NCBI RefSeq assembly: GCF_900101125.1
Contig: NZ_FNFL01000001.1
Location: 372,001 to 436,000 of the forward strand
DNA length: 64,000 nucleotides
From: Sediminibacillus albus
GTDB taxonomy: Bacteria; Bacillota; Bacilli; Bacillales; Amphibacillaceae
Direction: 5' to 3'
A model generated the notes under the pieces. The model searched no databases and was not told the origin of the DNA. It saw nothing but the letters and a program-made list of their open reading frames with translations. The position numbers and the translations under genes are program-made. This document shows, piece by piece, positions 1-11,073 of this stretch. Every line of letters begins with the position of its first letter. Positions within the stretch are counted from its first letter, which is position 1.

Positions 1-860
1 GATCTCATGCTAGTAAAAGCGGCATGGCCCGGTGTATCAAGAAATGTGACTTTTTTTCCATTATCTTCGACTTGATAGGCTCCGATATGCTGGGTGATAC
101 CGCCTGCTTCACCTTCAGTCACCTTTGTATCACGAATCGAATCCAATAAAGTGGTTTTACCATGATCTACGTGACCCATGATAGTAACAACAGCTGGACG
201 TTCGATCAAATCTTCAGCCTTTTCTTCTGTTTTGAAGTTGTCCAAGTCGATTTCATCTACTTCCACCACTTGCTCTGCGGTAACTCCATACTCTTCACAG
301 ATTAGCTCGATTGAATCTTTATCCAAGTCCTGGTTTTTTGTCGCCATAACCCCAAGGAACATCAGCTTTTTAATGATTTCAGCTGTATCCTTGTTGAGTT
401 TCTCTGCTAATTCACTAACCGTCAAAGTGTCAGTATATGTGATATTCTCGGGTGTCGCTTTTTTAGGAGCTTGGGATTGATTGTTATTGTTAGAAGCTCT
501 TCCGTTATTGCGTTTTTTGTTCTTGTTGTTGTTCCCTTTTCCACTAGGTTTATTGCCGCCTTGATTATTTTGTGGTCTTTTCGCTGAATTACTGCCTTGT
601 TTATTATTTGGTTTTTTGTTTTTTGAATTAGCGCTTGTTTGATTAGATGAACTATCGCCGCTAACCGGTTTTTCAGGCTGCGCTTGTTTTTTCTCACGGC
701 TGCCGCCATCAAATGCGTTATCTAGTTTCTGGACAGTGTCCTGTGAAATAGTCGACATATGGTTGGCAACTTCAATATTCAATTCCTTCATTTTATCTAT
801 AACCACTTTGCTGGATAGATTTTTTTTCTTTGCATATTCGTAAACTCTTGTTTTACTCAT
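1..860 (-). CDS. infB: Translation initiation factor IF-2, N-terminal part (cut by window edge)
   Basis: IF-2 is the GTPase that brings initiator tRNA to the 30S subunit and drives subunit joining. The start is ATG at 858-860 ([12 protein letters not shown]). About 286 residues are inside the window: the N-terminal alpha-helical IF2_N region, a linker rich in Asn, Gln and Lys (roughly residues 60-130), a second IF2_N motif, then the first part of the G domain with GHVDHGKTT (G1) and DTPGHAAF (G3). The rest lies beyond position 1. It is the last visible gene of the rimP-nusA-rnpM-ylxQ-infB operon and starts 4 bases after the ylxQ stop. Identification is firm; only the truncation by the window limits it. 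Confidence 0.97.
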   Translation of the reverse strand, partial: MSKTRVYEYAKKKNLSSKVVIDKMKELNIEVANHMSTISQDTVQKLDNAFDGGSREKKQAQPEKPVSGDSSSNQTSANSKNKKPNNKQGSNSAKRPQNNQGGNKPSGKGNNNKNKKRNNGRASNNNNQSQAPKKATPENITYTDTLTVSELAEKLNKDTAEIIKKLMFLGVMATKNQDLDKDSIELICEEYGVTAEQVVEVDEIDLDNFKTEEKAEDLIERPAVVTIMGHVDHGKTTLLDSIRDTKVTEGEAGGITQHIGAYQVEDNGKKVTFLDTPGHAAFTSMR

Positions 861-864
861 ACGT

Positions 865-1179
865 TCACCCCCGAATAGATTCATCGAGTAACGATGTCAA
901 TTTAGCGGCGAATCCAGTATCAAGAATAGCAACAGCCACTCTTCCCGACTTTCCGATAGCTTGTGAAATAGTTTCCCGGTCGTCAACTTCTATCAAAGGA
1001 ATTTTGTAGTACAGGCACTTATCTGTGATTTTTTTCCTCGTTTGTACTCCCGTATCTCTCGCTATAAGAACTAGTTTCGCCTTCTGTCTCTGAATGTCGC
1101 GTATAATGGCCTCTTCTCCGAGTGAAAGCTTTCCCGCCCGAAAGGCAAGGCCTAATAAATTCAGATAATCTTTACTCAA
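865..1179 (-). CDS. ylxQ: L7Ae-family ribosomal-like RNA-binding protein YlxQ
   Basis: This is a 104-residue L7Ae/L30e/Gadd45-fold protein, a family that binds kink-turn RNA. Its cellular role is not established. The [11 protein letters not shown] start, the central KLVLIARD strand and the [11 protein letters not shown] segment match the YlxQ family. I chose the TTG at 1177-1179 because GAGGG lies 8 bases upstream. This start overlaps the rnpM stop by 8 bases (TTGAGTAA) and suggests translational coupling. An ATG at 1194 would add five residues but has no ribosome binding site. The position between rnpM and infB is the usual one. Confidence 0.9.
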   Translation of the reverse strand: MSKDYLNLLGLAFRAGKLSLGEEAIIRDIQRQKAKLVLIARDTGVQTRKKITDKCLYYKIPLIEVDDRETISQAIGKSGRVAVAILDTGFAAKLTSLLDESIRG

Positions 1180-1450
1180 TTTTCTTACCCTCAATAATGT
1201 TTTTTAACTCATCATAAACTGTTGGATCAATGTCTGTATTTAAATGCCGCTTTAAAATTCCACTATTTTCTGCTGATTGAACAACTTCCAAACTTCTAGA
1301 AAGGTATGCTCCCCGGCCATTTTTCTTGCCAGTAGTATCGACAAAAACTTCGCCTTCTTTATTTCGGACCACACGGATTAGTTCTTTTTTTGGTTTCATT
1401 TCCTGAGTCACTATGCATTTTCTAAGAGGAACTTTCCTGGTTGCTGCCAT
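1172..1450 (-). CDS. rnpM: RNase P modulator RnpM (YlxR)
   Basis: This small basic protein of the YlxR family is known in B. subtilis as a modulator that binds the RNase P RNA; that role is family knowledge. The sequence shows the conserved PLRKCIVT-EMKPKKELIRVVR core and the GKKNGRGAYL motif characteristic of YlxR. ATG at 1450 is preceded by GGGTGGG at about 6 bases. A second ATG two codons upstream (1456) lies too close to that site but cannot be excluded. It sits 14 bases after nusA and overlaps ylxQ, so it is part of the nusA operon. Confidence 0.92.
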   Translation of the reverse strand: MAATRKVPLRKCIVTQEMKPKKELIRVVRNKEGEVFVDTTGKKNGRGAYLSRSLEVVQSAENSGILKRHLNTDIDPTVYDELKNIIEGKKIE

Positions 1451-1464
1451 TTTCATCCCACCCC

Positions 1465-2580
1465 TTATTCAAATGGATCTTCGTCAATATCTGAATAAGC
1501 ATCGTCAAGTAAATCTTCTTGCGCTTTATCTTGCAATAAGCCTTCTTCCCGTGCTTCACTTTCGCTCTTAATATCGATTTTCCAGCCGGTTAACTTTGCT
1601 GCCAGTCTGGCATTCTGCCCACGCTTGCCTATTGCCAGAGATAACTGATAATCAGGGACAATAACCGTTGTAGCTTTATCTTCCTCATTCACCAGCACTT
1701 CGACAACCTTTGAAGGACTGAGGGCATTAGATACGTAAACAATCGGATCTTCGGACCATTCCACGATATCGATTTTTTCACCTTTTAATTCGTTTACAAT
1801 CGTCTGGACCCTTTGCCCGCGCTGGCCGACACAAGAACCAACGGGATCCACTTCCGGGTCTGCTGCATAGACCGATATCTTGGAACGATCACCGGCTTCA
1901 CGTGCGACAGACCTGATTTCTACTGTACCATCATAAATTTCGGGTACTTCCATTTCAAAAAGCCGCTTTAACAAGCCTGGATGGGTCCGGGAAACATAAA
2001 TTTGCGGCCCTTTATTGGTGTTTTCCACCTTCGTGACCAAAACTTTCAATCGGTCATGGACTTCGTAATGCTCTGCAGGCATTTGTTCTCCCTCAGGTAA
2101 CCTCGCTTCAATTTTGCCTAAATTGACATAGATAAAACGAGGATCCTTTCTTTGAATTATACCTGTCATGACGTCTTCTTCCCGATCAGCATATTCGCTG
2201 AAGATGACACCGCGCTCTGCTTCCCTCACCCGCTGTGTAACGACTTGTTTAGCTGCTTGGGCTGCAATTCTTCCAAAGTCTTTCGGTGTTACTTCTACTT
2301 CGATGACATCGCCAATTTCATAATTAGGATCCTTTTGCTTTGCTTCCTCAATGGAAACCTGCTGCAAGGAGTCTTCTACTTCCTCAACAATGTCTTTCCT
2401 GGCATAAACATGCATGCTGCCAGTTTGTTCATTTAAATCCACTCGTACATTAGTGGCAGATTTGAAGTTCTTTTTATAAGCGGAGATAAGAGCAGCCTCT
2501 AAGGCTTCCATAAGGATATCTTTGTCAATCCCTTTTTCTTTCTCCAAATAGTCGATCGCATCAAAAAGCTCACTGCTCAC
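1465..2580 (-). CDS. nusA: Transcription termination/antitermination factor NusA
   Basis: NusA binds RNA polymerase and nascent RNA, and stimulates pausing and intrinsic termination. The 371-residue protein has the N-terminal RNAP-binding domain (about 1-125), an S1 domain (about 135-200), and two KH domains with the loops GQRGQRV (near 252) and IGKRGQNAR (near 317). It ends in an acidic tail ([13 protein letters not shown]) without the C-terminal AR repeats of the enterobacterial protein, as is normal for Firmicutes. The start is GTG with GGGGG 8 bases upstream. It lies 14 bases downstream of rimP. Confidence 0.97.
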   Translation of the reverse strand: MSSELFDAIDYLEKEKGIDKDILMEALEAALISAYKKNFKSATNVRVDLNEQTGSMHVYARKDIVEEVEDSLQQVSIEEAKQKDPNYEIGDVIEVEVTPKDFGRIAAQAAKQVVTQRVREAERGVIFSEYADREEDVMTGIIQRKDPRFIYVNLGKIEARLPEGEQMPAEHYEVHDRLKVLVTKVENTNKGPQIYVSRTHPGLLKRLFEMEVPEIYDGTVEIRSVAREAGDRSKISVYAADPEVDPVGSCVGQRGQRVQTIVNELKGEKIDIVEWSEDPIVYVSNALSPSKVVEVLVNEEDKATTVIVPDYQLSLAIGKRGQNARLAAKLTGWKIDIKSESEAREEGLLQDKAQEDLLDDAYSDIDEDPFE

Positions 2581-2594
2581 CGTTTTTTCCCCCT

Positions 2595-3068
2595 TTAATT
2601 AAATGATACCGCCAGCCGTGCTTTAGCTACCTTCTCAAACGGTATTTGTATCTCTTTTTTTCGGGTTTTCACTATAATTTCCAGTAAGATAGTATCTTCT
2701 TGAAAATCTTTAAGGATACCTTCGTACTCTTTTTCGCCATCCAATTTCTCGTATAGCTTTACATGTATTTTTTTATTAATATTAGCTTTTAAATCTTCTG
2801 GTTTTTTCAGCGGGCGTTCTGCTCCGGGAGAAGATACCTCTAAAAAATAAGGAGCCGATACTGGATCTTCTTCATCAAGTTTTTCGCTTAGTTGTTCAGA
2901 AACCTGACCGCATTCCTCGATATCAACTCCGCCTTCTTTATCTACATATACACGCAGAAACCAATTTTTTCCTTCTTTTTCAAATTCAATGTCTACCAGG
3001 TTCAAGTTCATATCCGCCAAAATTGGCTGAACCAATTTTTCGGTTGTTTCGGTAACTTTCGAACTCAA
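2595..3068 (-). CDS. rimP: Ribosome maturation factor RimP
   Basis: RimP is needed for 30S subunit assembly. The 157-residue product has the usual N-terminal alpha/beta domain with the motif SAPYFLEVSSPGAERPL (about residues 70-88) and the C-terminal SH3-like domain. The start is TTG at 3066-3068 behind a strong GGAGGG at 7 bases; no better ATG is present. It is the first gene of the nusA operon and is preceded by a 467-base spacer with a possible promoter near 3127-3132. Confidence 0.94.
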   Translation of the reverse strand: MSSKVTETTEKLVQPILADMNLNLVDIEFEKEGKNWFLRVYVDKEGGVDIEECGQVSEQLSEKLDEEDPVSAPYFLEVSSPGAERPLKKPEDLKANINKKIHVKLYEKLDGEKEYEGILKDFQEDTILLEIIVKTRKKEIQIPFEKVAKARLAVSFN

Positions 3069-3195
3069 TTGTTTCCCTCCTTTTTACTACAATTAAAAAG
3101 TTCTACTATTGTTTTTGGTTAGAAGTAGTATACTCAATTAGCCGCTGTTTCATTTCAATTGCCTGGATATTCACGCTTTCCGCCACATTAATTAC

Positions 3196-3227
3196 AAAAC
3201 CCTTGTCATTTAGTTAATTGACAAGGG
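3196..3227 (-). terminator. Terminator-like hairpin upstream of rimP
   Basis: The arms CCCTTGTCA and TGACAAGGG (9 bp) enclose a 10-base loop and are followed on the minus strand by TTTTGT. The same arms occur in the proS terminator at 7947-7981. Transcripts coming from polC or from the spacer would end here before rimP. Confidence 0.5.
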
Positions 3228-3408
3228 AACTTTATCAGCTTCTCCTATTGCAGTGTAAAAACTCTAAATAATGACAAACGGAGGAATAAAGCAAAATCCT
3301 AATCAAGCAGTGACAGTCTTTACACAATAAAGTCCCAGGCATGTGATGATGCCCCGTCTGTGTTCCGTCAAAAGCGAGTTCCATTGCAGAAAAAAAGAAA
3401 TAGGTATG

Positions 3409-3439
3409 AAGAAAGAGTGGGGTTCGCCCACTCTTTCTT
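3409..3439 (-). terminator. polC terminator
   Basis: A perfect 13-bp stem (3409-3421 with 3427-3439) has a 5-base loop. The 3' arm on the minus strand is itself U-rich (CUCUUUCUU), and a run of T follows about 15 bases later. It lies about 100 bases after the polC stop, so it is the probable end of the polC transcript. Confidence 0.65.
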
Positions 3440-3535
3440 ACTTGCGTATCAATGCTTACCGTAAAAAATATACCATATCTAACAATTTAATGCAAGATTA
3501 ACCGCTTCATTAGCAATGCTCTAATTAACCTCTGA

Positions 3536-6500
3536 TTAGAACAGGGATAACTGATTGGCATCTGCCATACCCTCTAAACAACCATGATTATCTAAATATT
3601 CGAGCACAGTCTTCGAAATTCTACTTCTTTCGCGCAAATCTTCTTTTGAGAGAAATTCTCCTTCTTTTCTTGCTTTTACAATATTGAGAGCTGCATTTGT
3701 ACCCAGGCCGTCTACTGCGTTAAAGGGCGGAATTAAAGTATCGCCTTCTACAAGGAAATCTGTCGCACTGGACTTGTACAAATCGACTTTCTGGAACGAA
3801 AATCCTCTGGCATTCATCTCCAGGGATATTTCCAGGACAGTCAACAGGTTTTTTTCTTTTGGCGAAGCATCATTTCCTTTGGCTGTTATTTCCTGAATCC
3901 GTTTTTTGATTGCTTCTGAGCCTTTGATCATTGTATCCAGTTCAAAGTCTCCTGCTCTTACTGTGAAATAAGCAGAATAAAAGAATATAGGGTAATGGAC
4001 TTTAAAGTAAGCAATCCGGACTGCCATTAATACATAGGCAGCAGCGTGAGCCTTAGGGAACATATATTTAATTTTCTTACATGATTCAATATACCAATCA
4101 GGGACGCCGTGTTTTTTCATTTCATCTATCCATTCATCTTGCAGACCTTTCCCTTTACGGACAAATTCCATGATTTTAAATGCCAGAGATGCATCCAAAC
4201 CTTTATGCATCAAATAAACCATAATGTCATCCCGGCATCCAATTACATCGGGAAGATTGCAAATACCATCATTGATTAATTGCTGCGCATTTCCCAGCCA
4301 TACATCGGTTCCATGGGAAAGCCCCGATATAATAACCAATTCGGCGAATGTCTTTGGATTGGTATCTTCCAGCATCTGACGGACAAACCTTGTTCCGAAT
4401 TCCGGTACTCCTAATGTTCCTGTCTTACAATTAATTTGCTCTGGAGTAACACCCAAAGCCTCAGGACCGGAAAATATTTTCATTACTTCCGGATCGTCTG
4501 TGGGTATCGTTTTTGGATCAATACCGCTTAAATCCTGAAGCATTCTTATCACAGTAGGATCATCGTGTCCCAGTATATCTAATTTCAACAAGTTATCATG
4601 AATAGAATGAAAGTCAAAATGAGTGGTCTTCCATTCGGAATTCCGATCATCAGCAGGAAATTGGATCGGAGTGAAATCGTAAATTTCTTTATCATCCGGG
4701 ACAACAATGATACCGCCGGGGTGTTGTCCTGTGGTTCGTTTAACGCCTGTACAGCCTTGCACTAACCGGTCAACTTCCGCATTCTTATACTGCAGCTGAT
4801 GGTCACTGGCATAGCCCTTAACATATCCATAGGCTGTTTTTTCAGCAACCGTGCCGATAGTTCCAGCCCGGTAAACATTATCCTCTCCGAACAAAACCTT
4901 CGTATAATTATGGGCCTTTGGCTGATACTCTCCGGAGAAGTTCAAATCAATATCCGGTACTTTATCCCCTTTAAAGCCAAGGAAAGTTTCAAACGGAATA
5001 TCCTGTCCATCTTTCTTCAAAGGACTTCCGCATTTAGGGCAGTCTTTGTCATCCAAGTCAAAACCGCTCCCGACTGAACCATCATTAAAAAATTCATTAT
5101 ATTTGCACGATGGACAGACGTAATGCGGAGGAAGCGGATTTACTTCTGTGATTTCCGTTAAGGTAGCTATCAACGAAGAACCGACTGAACCACGCGAACC
5201 TACTAGATAACCATCTTCTAATGATTTTTTAACAAGTTTGTGGGAAATTAAGTAAATAACCGCAAAACCATGGCCAATAATGCTATCAAGTTCTTTTTCA
5301 ATACGTTTCACTACTAATTCAGGCAGCTCTTCGCCATAAATGCTTTTAGCCATGCTATAACTCATTTCTCTGATCTCTTCTTCCGCACCATCGATATTTG
5401 GAGTGTAGAGGTCTTCTTTTACAGGGACAATCTCTTCGATCAAATCATTAATCGATTGGCTATTGGCGACCACTACCTCTCTTGCTTTTTGTTTGCCTAA
5501 AAAGTCAAAACATTCCAGCATTTCATCAGTTGTCCGGAAGTGGACGTCGGGCAGAGTCTGCCTGCTTAACGGGTTGCCGCTTTGTGATGAGATTAAAATT
5601 TGCCTGTACAGTTTATCCTGTTGGTCTATATAATGCGTGTTTCCCGTCGCAACGGCTTTCTTTCCCATGCTTTCTGCCATATCGACCAGGTTTTTCAGTA
5701 TATCAAATAATTGTGCTTCATTACCGATCAATTCTTTCTCAATCAAATGATAATAATTGGAAGGTGGTTGAATTTCAATATAGTCATAAAATTCGGCAGC
5801 TTTTTCTGCTTCTTCCTTTGACTTTTGCATCATTGTTTCAAATACTTCCCCTTTATCACAGCCAGAACCAACAAGGATTCCCTCCCGGAACTTTTGTAAT
5901 TGCGATCTCGGGATCCGCGGGACACGATAAAAGTAATCGACATGCGCCATGGAGACAAGCTTATAAATATTTTTCAAGCCAACTTCATTGGCAGCAAGTA
6001 GTGTGCAATGAAACGGCCTGGACCGTTGGTAAGCCTTACCTTCCCCCATATGCTGATTAAATTGGTTATGGTTTACTATCTCTTTGTTGAATGATTCTTT
6101 CAGTAGTTTCCATAAAAGATATCCAGTCGCTTCCGCATCATAAATAGCCCGGTGATGCTGGGTCAGTTCAATATCAAGCATTTTACATAGAGTGTTCAAC
6201 CGGTGATTTTTAAGGGACGGATACAGAAACCGCGCTAACTCCAGAGTATCGATTACTGGGTTTTCTGCTTTTTGGTAGCCTATCTTTTTCAACCCTTCAT
6301 TCAAAAAGCCCATATCGAAGCTGGCATTATGCGCAACAAGCACCGAGTCTCCCATCCATTCGTGAAAGTCCCGCATGACTTCACTGACTTCTGGTGCATT
6401 ATTGACCATGTCATCGGTGATTCCAGTCAAATCTATCGTAGTTTGTGATAACGCATGATGAGGATTGGCGAACGACTCAAACCGGTCAATAATTTCGCCG

Positions 6501-7828
6501 TCTTTTATTTTTACTGCAGCCAATTCAATGATTGTGTCATAAACAGCTGAAAGACCAGTGGTTTCTACGTCAAATACAGTGTAGGTTGCATCCTCTAGAA
6601 TCAGATCTTTTTCGTTATAAGCAATTGGCACACCATCATCGACTACATTAGCTTCAAGGCCGTAGATGATTTTTATGCCGTGCTTACTACCGGCAGCATA
6701 GGCTTCTGGGTATGATTGAACAACCGCATGATCTGTAATGGCTATTGCCTGGTGGCCCCACTCTGCTGCTTGTTCAACCAGACTGCTGGCTGATACAACA
6801 GCATCCATCTGGCTCATTGCCGTGTGGGAATGAAGTTCTACTCTTTTTTCGCCATCATCTGCTTTGTCTTTTCTTTTTTCCGGTTTTATTTCGTTAATAT
6901 CCTGTACCATCATCGTCAGTTCATTTGTGAAATTGTCCGTTTGGATACTTCCACGCGCTTTTACCCACATTCCTTTTTTCACTCTGGCAAATTTCTCGGC
7001 GTCCTGGTCGCCTTTCGAAAACATTTTTAATTGGAAGGAATCCGTATAATCAGTAACTTTCACAATCAGCAAATGCCTGCCAGACCGCAATTCTCTTACT
7101 TCAGCGTCAAAAACATAGCCTTGGATGGCCATTTTTCTTTCCTCTTCAAGGATATTTTCCATTTGCACAATCTCGTCTTGAATGTTGTACCCAATCATCA
7201 ATGGCCCTTCAAAGGCACCCTCTGCTTTCTGTTTCTCCCTATCCTGTCTCTCTTTCACCGCTTTTTGAACAAGCTTCTGATCTTCCAGTGCCTTTTGCTC
7301 TCTAAATTTTTGGATGTTTTCCAACTCATTTCCAACATCTACAGAGAGCGTATAAGTCAATGCCCCAATTTGCTGGCAATAACTTTTGAAGCCTGGCTCC
7401 AGCCTTTTTTTTAATGCACTTGCCTCTGCTTGATTGCGAGAGGTTAACATAATCTTATTCCCGTCCACTTTGGGTTTTTGCTCATGGACTAAATCCCGAT
7501 AAGCTGGAGAGAGATCCGTTAAGGAGTGGACAAATTCTTTCCAATATTCACAAACATCCTCTTCTGCCAACACTTTATTTTCTGCATATATGGTCCAGTC
7601 CACTGAAGCAATTTGCGAAAAAGCTTCCTTCAGTTTCAAAGCAAATAGTCGATATACTGCAGGAGGTAATATATTGGTAACGTTTATATGAAAATGCCAA
7701 AGCTTCTCTTTTGTATAAACTTCTAACTTAGATAGATAACTATCCTTAAAATGTAAATCAATTAAATCTTCGGGCATATCAATCTGCTTCAGCAGTAAGC
7801 CGAGTTTTTCTTTGCTGGATATGTCCAT
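3536..7828 (-). CDS. polC: DNA polymerase III alpha subunit, PolC type
   Basis: This is the replicative polymerase with built-in proofreading found in low-GC Gram-positives. The 1430-residue protein shows in order the N-terminal domain, an OB fold (about 240-320), a PHP domain ([11 protein letters not shown]), the inserted 3'-5' exonuclease (FDVETTGL with [10 protein letters not shown]), a zinc-binding pair CPSC and CPKC, the palm with [14 protein letters not shown], and HGTDVW and [11 protein letters not shown] further on. I start at ATG 7826-7828 because GGGGAGG lies 7 bases upstream; the reading frame extends 22 codons further without such a site. It stands alone between the proS terminator and its own terminator. 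Confidence 0.98.
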   Translation of the reverse strand: MDISSKEKLGLLLKQIDMPEDLIDLHFKDSYLSKLEVYTKEKLWHFHINVTNILPPAVYRLFALKLKEAFSQIASVDWTIYAENKVLAEEDVCEYWKEFVHSLTDLSPAYRDLVHEQKPKVDGNKIMLTSRNQAEASALKKRLEPGFKSYCQQIGALTYTLSVDVGNELENIQKFREQKALEDQKLVQKAVKERQDREKQKAEGAFEGPLMIGYNIQDEIVQMENILEEERKMAIQGYVFDAEVRELRSGRHLLIVKVTDYTDSFQLKMFSKGDQDAEKFARVKKGMWVKARGSIQTDNFTNELTMMVQDINEIKPEKRKDKADDGEKRVELHSHTAMSQMDAVVSASSLVEQAAEWGHQAIAITDHAVVQSYPEAYAAGSKHGIKIIYGLEANVVDDGVPIAYNEKDLILEDATYTVFDVETTGLSAVYDTIIELAAVKIKDGEIIDRFESFANPHHALSQTTIDLTGITDDMVNNAPEVSEVMRDFHEWMGDSVLVAHNASFDMGFLNEGLKKIGYQKAENPVIDTLELARFLYPSLKNHRLNTLCKMLDIELTQHHRAIYDAEATGYLLWKLLKESFNKEIVNHNQFNQHMGEGKAYQRSRPFHCTLLAANEVGLKNIYKLVSMAHVDYFYRVPRIPRSQLQKFREGILVGSGCDKGEVFETMMQKSKEEAEKAAEFYDYIEIQPPSNYYHLIEKELIGNEAQLFDILKNLVDMAESMGKKAVATGNTHYIDQQDKLYRQILISSQSGNPLSRQTLPDVHFRTTDEMLECFDFLGKQKAREVVVANSQSINDLIEEIVPVKEDLYTPNIDGAEEEIREMSYSMAKSIYGEELPELVVKRIEKELDSIIGHGFAVIYLISHKLVKKSLEDGYLVGSRGSVGSSLIATLTEITEVNPLPPHYVCPSCKYNEFFNDGSVGSGFDLDDKDCPKCGSPLKKDGQDIPFETFLGFKGDKVPDIDLNFSGEYQPKAHNYTKVLFGEDNVYRAGTIGTVAEKTAYGYVKGYASDHQLQYKNAEVDRLVQGCTGVKRTTGQHPGGIIVVPDDKEIYDFTPIQFPADDRNSEWKTTHFDFHSIHDNLLKLDILGHDDPTVIRMLQDLSGIDPKTIPTDDPEVMKIFSGPEALGVTPEQINCKTGTLGVPEFGTRFVRQMLEDTNPKTFAELVIISGLSHGTDVWLGNAQQLINDGICNLPDVIGCRDDIMVYLMHKGLDASLAFKIMEFVRKGKGLQDEWIDEMKKHGVPDWYIESCKKIKYMFPKAHAAAYVLMAVRIAYFKVHYPIFFYSAYFTVRAGDFELDTMIKGSEAIKKRIQEITAKGNDASPKEKNLLTVLEISLEMNARGFSFQKVDLYKSSATDFLVEGDTLIPPFNAVDGLGTNAALNIVKARKEGEFLSKEDLRERSRISKTVLEYLDNHGCLEGMADANQLSLF

Positions 7829-7946
7829 TCTTCTTCCTCCCCGTTTCCTAAACCATTCATCTTGCAATCCACTGCCAAGGCGGCAGCAAAGCAAATAAAT
7901 AATATTCTTTAAAAAATCACTTATTGTAATAGTTTACTACTTATTA

Positions 7947-7981
7947 AAACCCTTGTCATTATGAATCAGACAAGGGTTTTA
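7947..7981 (-). terminator. proS terminator
   Basis: A 12-bp stem AAAACCCTTGTC / GACAAGGGTTTT with an 11-base loop begins 13 bases after the proS stop. On the minus strand the 3' arm ends in TTTT followed by AATAAGT. The symmetric A/T ends could let it act in both directions. The arms are shared with the hairpin at 3196-3227. Confidence 0.85.
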
Positions 7982-7993
7982 AATAACCATTTT

Positions 7994-9691
7994 TTATAGT
8001 AAAGTTTTGATTTGCTCCAGCAATTCAGATTCGTGCAGCTCGGTCTTGTCTGCGCCTGTACGATGCTTTACTTCTACGATTCCCTCTTCAGCCCGTTTAC
8101 CGACAGTTATTCTTAATGGAATTCCAATAAGGTCGCTATCTGCAAATTTAACTCCAGCTCTTTCTTTCCGGTCATCAAACAACACTTCTATTCCAGCTTG
8201 ACTCAAGGAATGATACAGTTTTTCTGCCAGCTGTTTTTGATCGTCTTTTTTCATATTCATCGCCAATAGGTGTACTTGGAATGGAGCAATATTCGCCGGC
8301 CATACCATGCCATCTTCATCGTGGTGCTGTTCCACAATTGCAGCTAGCGTCCGTGATACACCAATACCATAAGACCCCATCACCATTGTCTGTGATTTCC
8401 CCTGGTCATTTAGAATCGATGCACCCATTCTTTCCGCATAAAAACTTCCTAATTTGAAGACATGCCCTACTTCAATTCCTTTAGCAAATTGAATCTTGCC
8501 AACTCCATCAGGAGAAGGATCTCCTTCTTTGATAAAACGAAGGTCAGCATATGTATCAATAGTAAAATCGCGCCCTTGATTGGCGTTTAAATAGTGAAAG
8601 CCATCCTTATTAGCGCCGCAGGATACATTCGTTGTATATTCAACAGCATTATCCGCTACAATGTCGATACCTTCTGCAATCCCTATTGGTCCCAGCGAAC
8701 CAAAACCAGCTCCGGCAGCAGCTTTAGTTTCCTCTTCCGTAGCTAATTCTACGCTTTCAGCCTTGAATAGGTTTTTCAGTTTAATATCATTTACTTCATG
8801 ATCCCCGCGTGTTACTACAAGAACCAGCCTGTCATCCACTTTAAACATTAATGCTTTCAGCCCTTTTTCCAGTGGATGGTTCAAAAACTCGGCAACATCC
8901 TGCATTGTCTTTTGGTTCGGCGTTTCCACTAATTGAAGGGGTTCCTCGGATTCCTGACTTTTCTGGTAATCAGCAATTACGGGAGCCATCTCTACATTTG
9001 CTGCATAGTCAGAACTATCTGAGTATGCTATTGTATCTTCTCCAACCTCAGATAATACCATAAATTCATGCGTATCCTTTCCGCCCATCGCTCCCGAATC
9101 CGCAATGACTGCCCGGAAATTAAGCCCACAGCGTTGGAATATAGTCGAATAAGCATCAAATATACGTTGATAAGTATTATCCAAACTATCGTAAGAATCA
9201 TGAAACGAATAAGCATCTTTCATGATAAACTCTCTACCTCTCAGCAAACCAAATCTGGGTCGTTTTTCATCTCTGAATTTTGTCTGGATCTGGTAAACAG
9301 TCAAGGGAAGTCTTTTATAACTTTTTATTTCATCTCTTACAATACTTGTTATAACTTCTTCATGTGTAGCGCCTAAAGCAAACTCCCGGTCATGACGGTC
9401 GTTCAATCGCATCAATTCGGGCCCGAAGTTATTCCATCTCCCCGTTTCCTTCCACAGTTCGGCCGGCTGCATTGCAGGCATGACCATTTCATTTGCTCCT
9501 GTTTGGTCCATTTCCTGCCTGACGATGTCTTCCACTTTGCGTAGTACCTTTTTTCCTAAAGGCAGAAAACTATAAACACCTGACGCTGTCTGACGAATGA
9601 AACCAGCCCTTACGAGCAGCTGATGGCTTTTTATTTCAGCATCGGCAGGCACCTCTTTAAATGTTGGGATTAGCATCTCGCTCTGTTTCAT
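7994..9691 (-). CDS. proS: Prolyl-tRNA synthetase
   Basis: This enzyme charges tRNA-Pro with proline. The 565-residue protein has the class II catalytic core with motif 2 ([20 protein letters not shown]), the bacterial-type editing insertion (about residues 225-405), motif 3 ([14 protein letters not shown]) and the C-terminal anticodon-binding domain (VHLLAMNM to VGKRAEEG). The ATG at 9691 is preceded by GAGGTGA. It lies between rasP and polC, as in B. subtilis, and is bounded by hairpins on both sides. Confidence 0.98.
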   Translation of the reverse strand: MKQSEMLIPTFKEVPADAEIKSHQLLVRAGFIRQTASGVYSFLPLGKKVLRKVEDIVRQEMDQTGANEMVMPAMQPAELWKETGRWNNFGPELMRLNDRHDREFALGATHEEVITSIVRDEIKSYKRLPLTVYQIQTKFRDEKRPRFGLLRGREFIMKDAYSFHDSYDSLDNTYQRIFDAYSTIFQRCGLNFRAVIADSGAMGGKDTHEFMVLSEVGEDTIAYSDSSDYAANVEMAPVIADYQKSQESEEPLQLVETPNQKTMQDVAEFLNHPLEKGLKALMFKVDDRLVLVVTRGDHEVNDIKLKNLFKAESVELATEEETKAAAGAGFGSLGPIGIAEGIDIVADNAVEYTTNVSCGANKDGFHYLNANQGRDFTIDTYADLRFIKEGDPSPDGVGKIQFAKGIEVGHVFKLGSFYAERMGASILNDQGKSQTMVMGSYGIGVSRTLAAIVEQHHDEDGMVWPANIAPFQVHLLAMNMKKDDQKQLAEKLYHSLSQAGIEVLFDDRKERAGVKFADSDLIGIPLRITVGKRAEEGIVEVKHRTGADKTELHESELLEQIKTLL

Positions 9692-9751
9692 GTTTATGTC
9701 ACCTCTATCTCTCTTGTAATGTGGGTATTCGATATATGTACGTGGAAAAGT

Positions 9752-9794
9752 CTAGCTTCCTCCCTGAAGGGGGAAGCTAGCTTATTTTTTTTGC
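9752..9794. terminator. Hairpin between rasP and proS
   Basis: The arms CTAGCTTCC (9752-9760) and GGAAGCTAG (9772-9780) form a stem that continues with TCCC/GGG around a TGAA loop. The longest T run follows on the plus strand; on the minus strand only ACTTTTCC follows. It probably acts as a partial terminator between rasP and proS and could also stop antisense transcription. Confidence 0.6.
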
Positions 9795-9801
9795 ATGTAA
9801 A

Positions 9802-11058
9802 TTACAAAAACAACCTTTGGATGTCATTCCAAGTAACAACTATCATTAACAGCATAAGCAGTGCAAACCCGACAAAATGGACAATGCCTTCCTTATGTGG
9901 ATCCACCGGCTTGCCTCTGACAGCTTCAATTCCGACAAATAGAAGCCTTCCTCCATCAAGGGCAGGCAATGGCAACAGATTGATGATTCCTAAATTGATA
10001 CTTAGTGCTGATGTCCACATGAGCAAATTAAGTATGCCAGTCTGAACCACTTGATCGGTTGCGTCATAAATTCCTACTGGCCCTGAAAGCATATCAAGCG
10101 AAAATTGCCCTGTTACTAACTTACTTAAATTGACGAGGATTAACTTGGTCCATTCATAAGTCTGGTTAATGCTGTAAGGAACTGCCTTAAATAAAGACTT
10201 TTCAAAGTATGCCTGGACCCCAATCTGTCCAATCTCCACATCCTGAGTGACCTGGCTCCTTGGAACCACTTCTAGTTCTACTTGTTGATTGCTTCGTTGT
10301 ACAGTCATCGATAACTCTTCTTCCGGATGATCCCGGACGATTTCAGTGAACTCGTCCCAAGTAGATATGGAAGTTTCTCCAATCTGAACTACCTCATCCC
10401 CATCCTGAAAACCAGCCTCTTCAGCAGGACTGTCAGATACTACATTGCCAATAATGGCTTTGTCTGCAGGCACACCTTGAATAAGGCCCAACAGCAAAAA
10501 GATGACAGCTGCCAGCAGAAAATTCATCAATGGACCGGCAAAGAGCTGCATTGCCCTTTGTGGTAATGTTTTGGAAGCAAATTGGCGATCGTAAGGAGCA
10601 ATCTGTGTTTCTATTTCATCCATTACATAATCGGCCTTTGGATCGATTGGAAATGTTAATTTCTCTTCTTCATCTATTTCATAACCTTCGATAATCAATC
10701 GATGATCAAGATCAGCATGCTCTACCTCAATCACCCTTGCTTGCGGGTGCTTAGACTTATTGTTGACGATGATCTTATTGACTGCCCCTTCTTGATTGAA
10801 TTCCAACCCAATATGCTGTCCAGGCTTTAATTCAATGATTTCAGGGTCTTCTCCGGCAACTCGCACATAGCCCCCAATTGGCAGCAGTCTTACCGTATAA
10901 AGTGTTTCAGTCTTTTTATGGGAGAATATTTTTGGGCCGAATCCAATCGCGAATTCGCGCACTAGCATGCCCGCCCGTTTAGCAATAATGAAGTGGCCAA
11001 ACTCATGTACGAATACGAGTAGACCAAACATTAATATGAATGCAATAATTGTATTCAA
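9802..11058 (-). CDS. rasP: Site-2 protease RasP (RseP family)
   Basis: This intramembrane zinc metalloprotease cleaves membrane-bound regulators, for example anti-sigma factor remnants and FtsL in B. subtilis. The 418-residue protein has an N-terminal membrane segment with the HEFGH zinc site (near residue 19), a further membrane segment, a periplasm-side PDZ domain (about 195-275) and a C-terminal membrane region with LPALDGGRL holding the third zinc ligand. The TTG at 11056-11058 gives MNTIIAF, as in the family, with GGAAGG 8 bases upstream. A GTG three codons earlier lies too close to that site. The gene is 15 bases after dxr. Confidence 0.96.
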   Translation of the reverse strand: MNTIIAFILMFGLLVFVHEFGHFIIAKRAGMLVREFAIGFGPKIFSHKKTETLYTVRLLPIGGYVRVAGEDPEIIELKPGQHIGLEFNQEGAVNKIIVNNKSKHPQARVIEVEHADLDHRLIIEGYEIDEEEKLTFPIDPKADYVMDEIETQIAPYDRQFASKTLPQRAMQLFAGPLMNFLLAAVIFLLLGLIQGVPADKAIIGNVVSDSPAEEAGFQDGDEVVQIGETSISTWDEFTEIVRDHPEEELSMTVQRSNQQVELEVVPRSQVTQDVEIGQIGVQAYFEKSLFKAVPYSINQTYEWTKLILVNLSKLVTGQFSLDMLSGPVGIYDATDQVVQTGILNLLMWTSALSINLGIINLLPLPALDGGRLLFVGIEAVRGKPVDPHKEGIVHFVGFALLMLLMIVVTWNDIQRLFL

Positions 11059-11073
11059 ATGATGCACCTTCCT

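Larger units (their letters stand above)
3069..3535. other. Long spacer between polC and rimP
   Basis: No gene with a ribosome binding site is visible in these 467 bases. It holds a strong 13-bp hairpin next to the polC end (3409-3439), a second hairpin with 9-bp arms followed by TTTT on the minus strand (3200-3208 with 3219-3227), and a good -10 (TATACT, minus, 3127-3132) with a poor -35, probably the rimP promoter. The 180 bases between the hairpins contain a 49-codon minus-strand reading frame from an ATG near 3382, but no Shine-Dalgarno sequence precedes it. A small RNA or untranslated leader is possible and unproven. Confidence 0.6.

Noticed and set aside
422-712. Minus-strand frame of 96 codons rich in Lys, Ile and Asn
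   Set aside because: It is an out-of-frame reading of the Asn/Gln/Lys-rich linker of infB, whose own frame is open from 860 to the window edge.
3230-3382. Minus-strand 49-codon frame in the polC-rimP spacer
   Set aside because: It begins ATGGAACTC but has no Shine-Dalgarno sequence, and the product has no recognisable pattern. It is left as part of the spacer.
5482-6060. Plus-strand open frame of 192 codons
   Set aside because: It lies wholly antisense to polC, has no ribosome binding site or recognisable domain, and its composition is that expected from the complementary strand of a coding region.
9028-9216. Minus-strand frame of 62 codons
   Set aside because: It lies inside proS in another frame and has no ribosome binding site.
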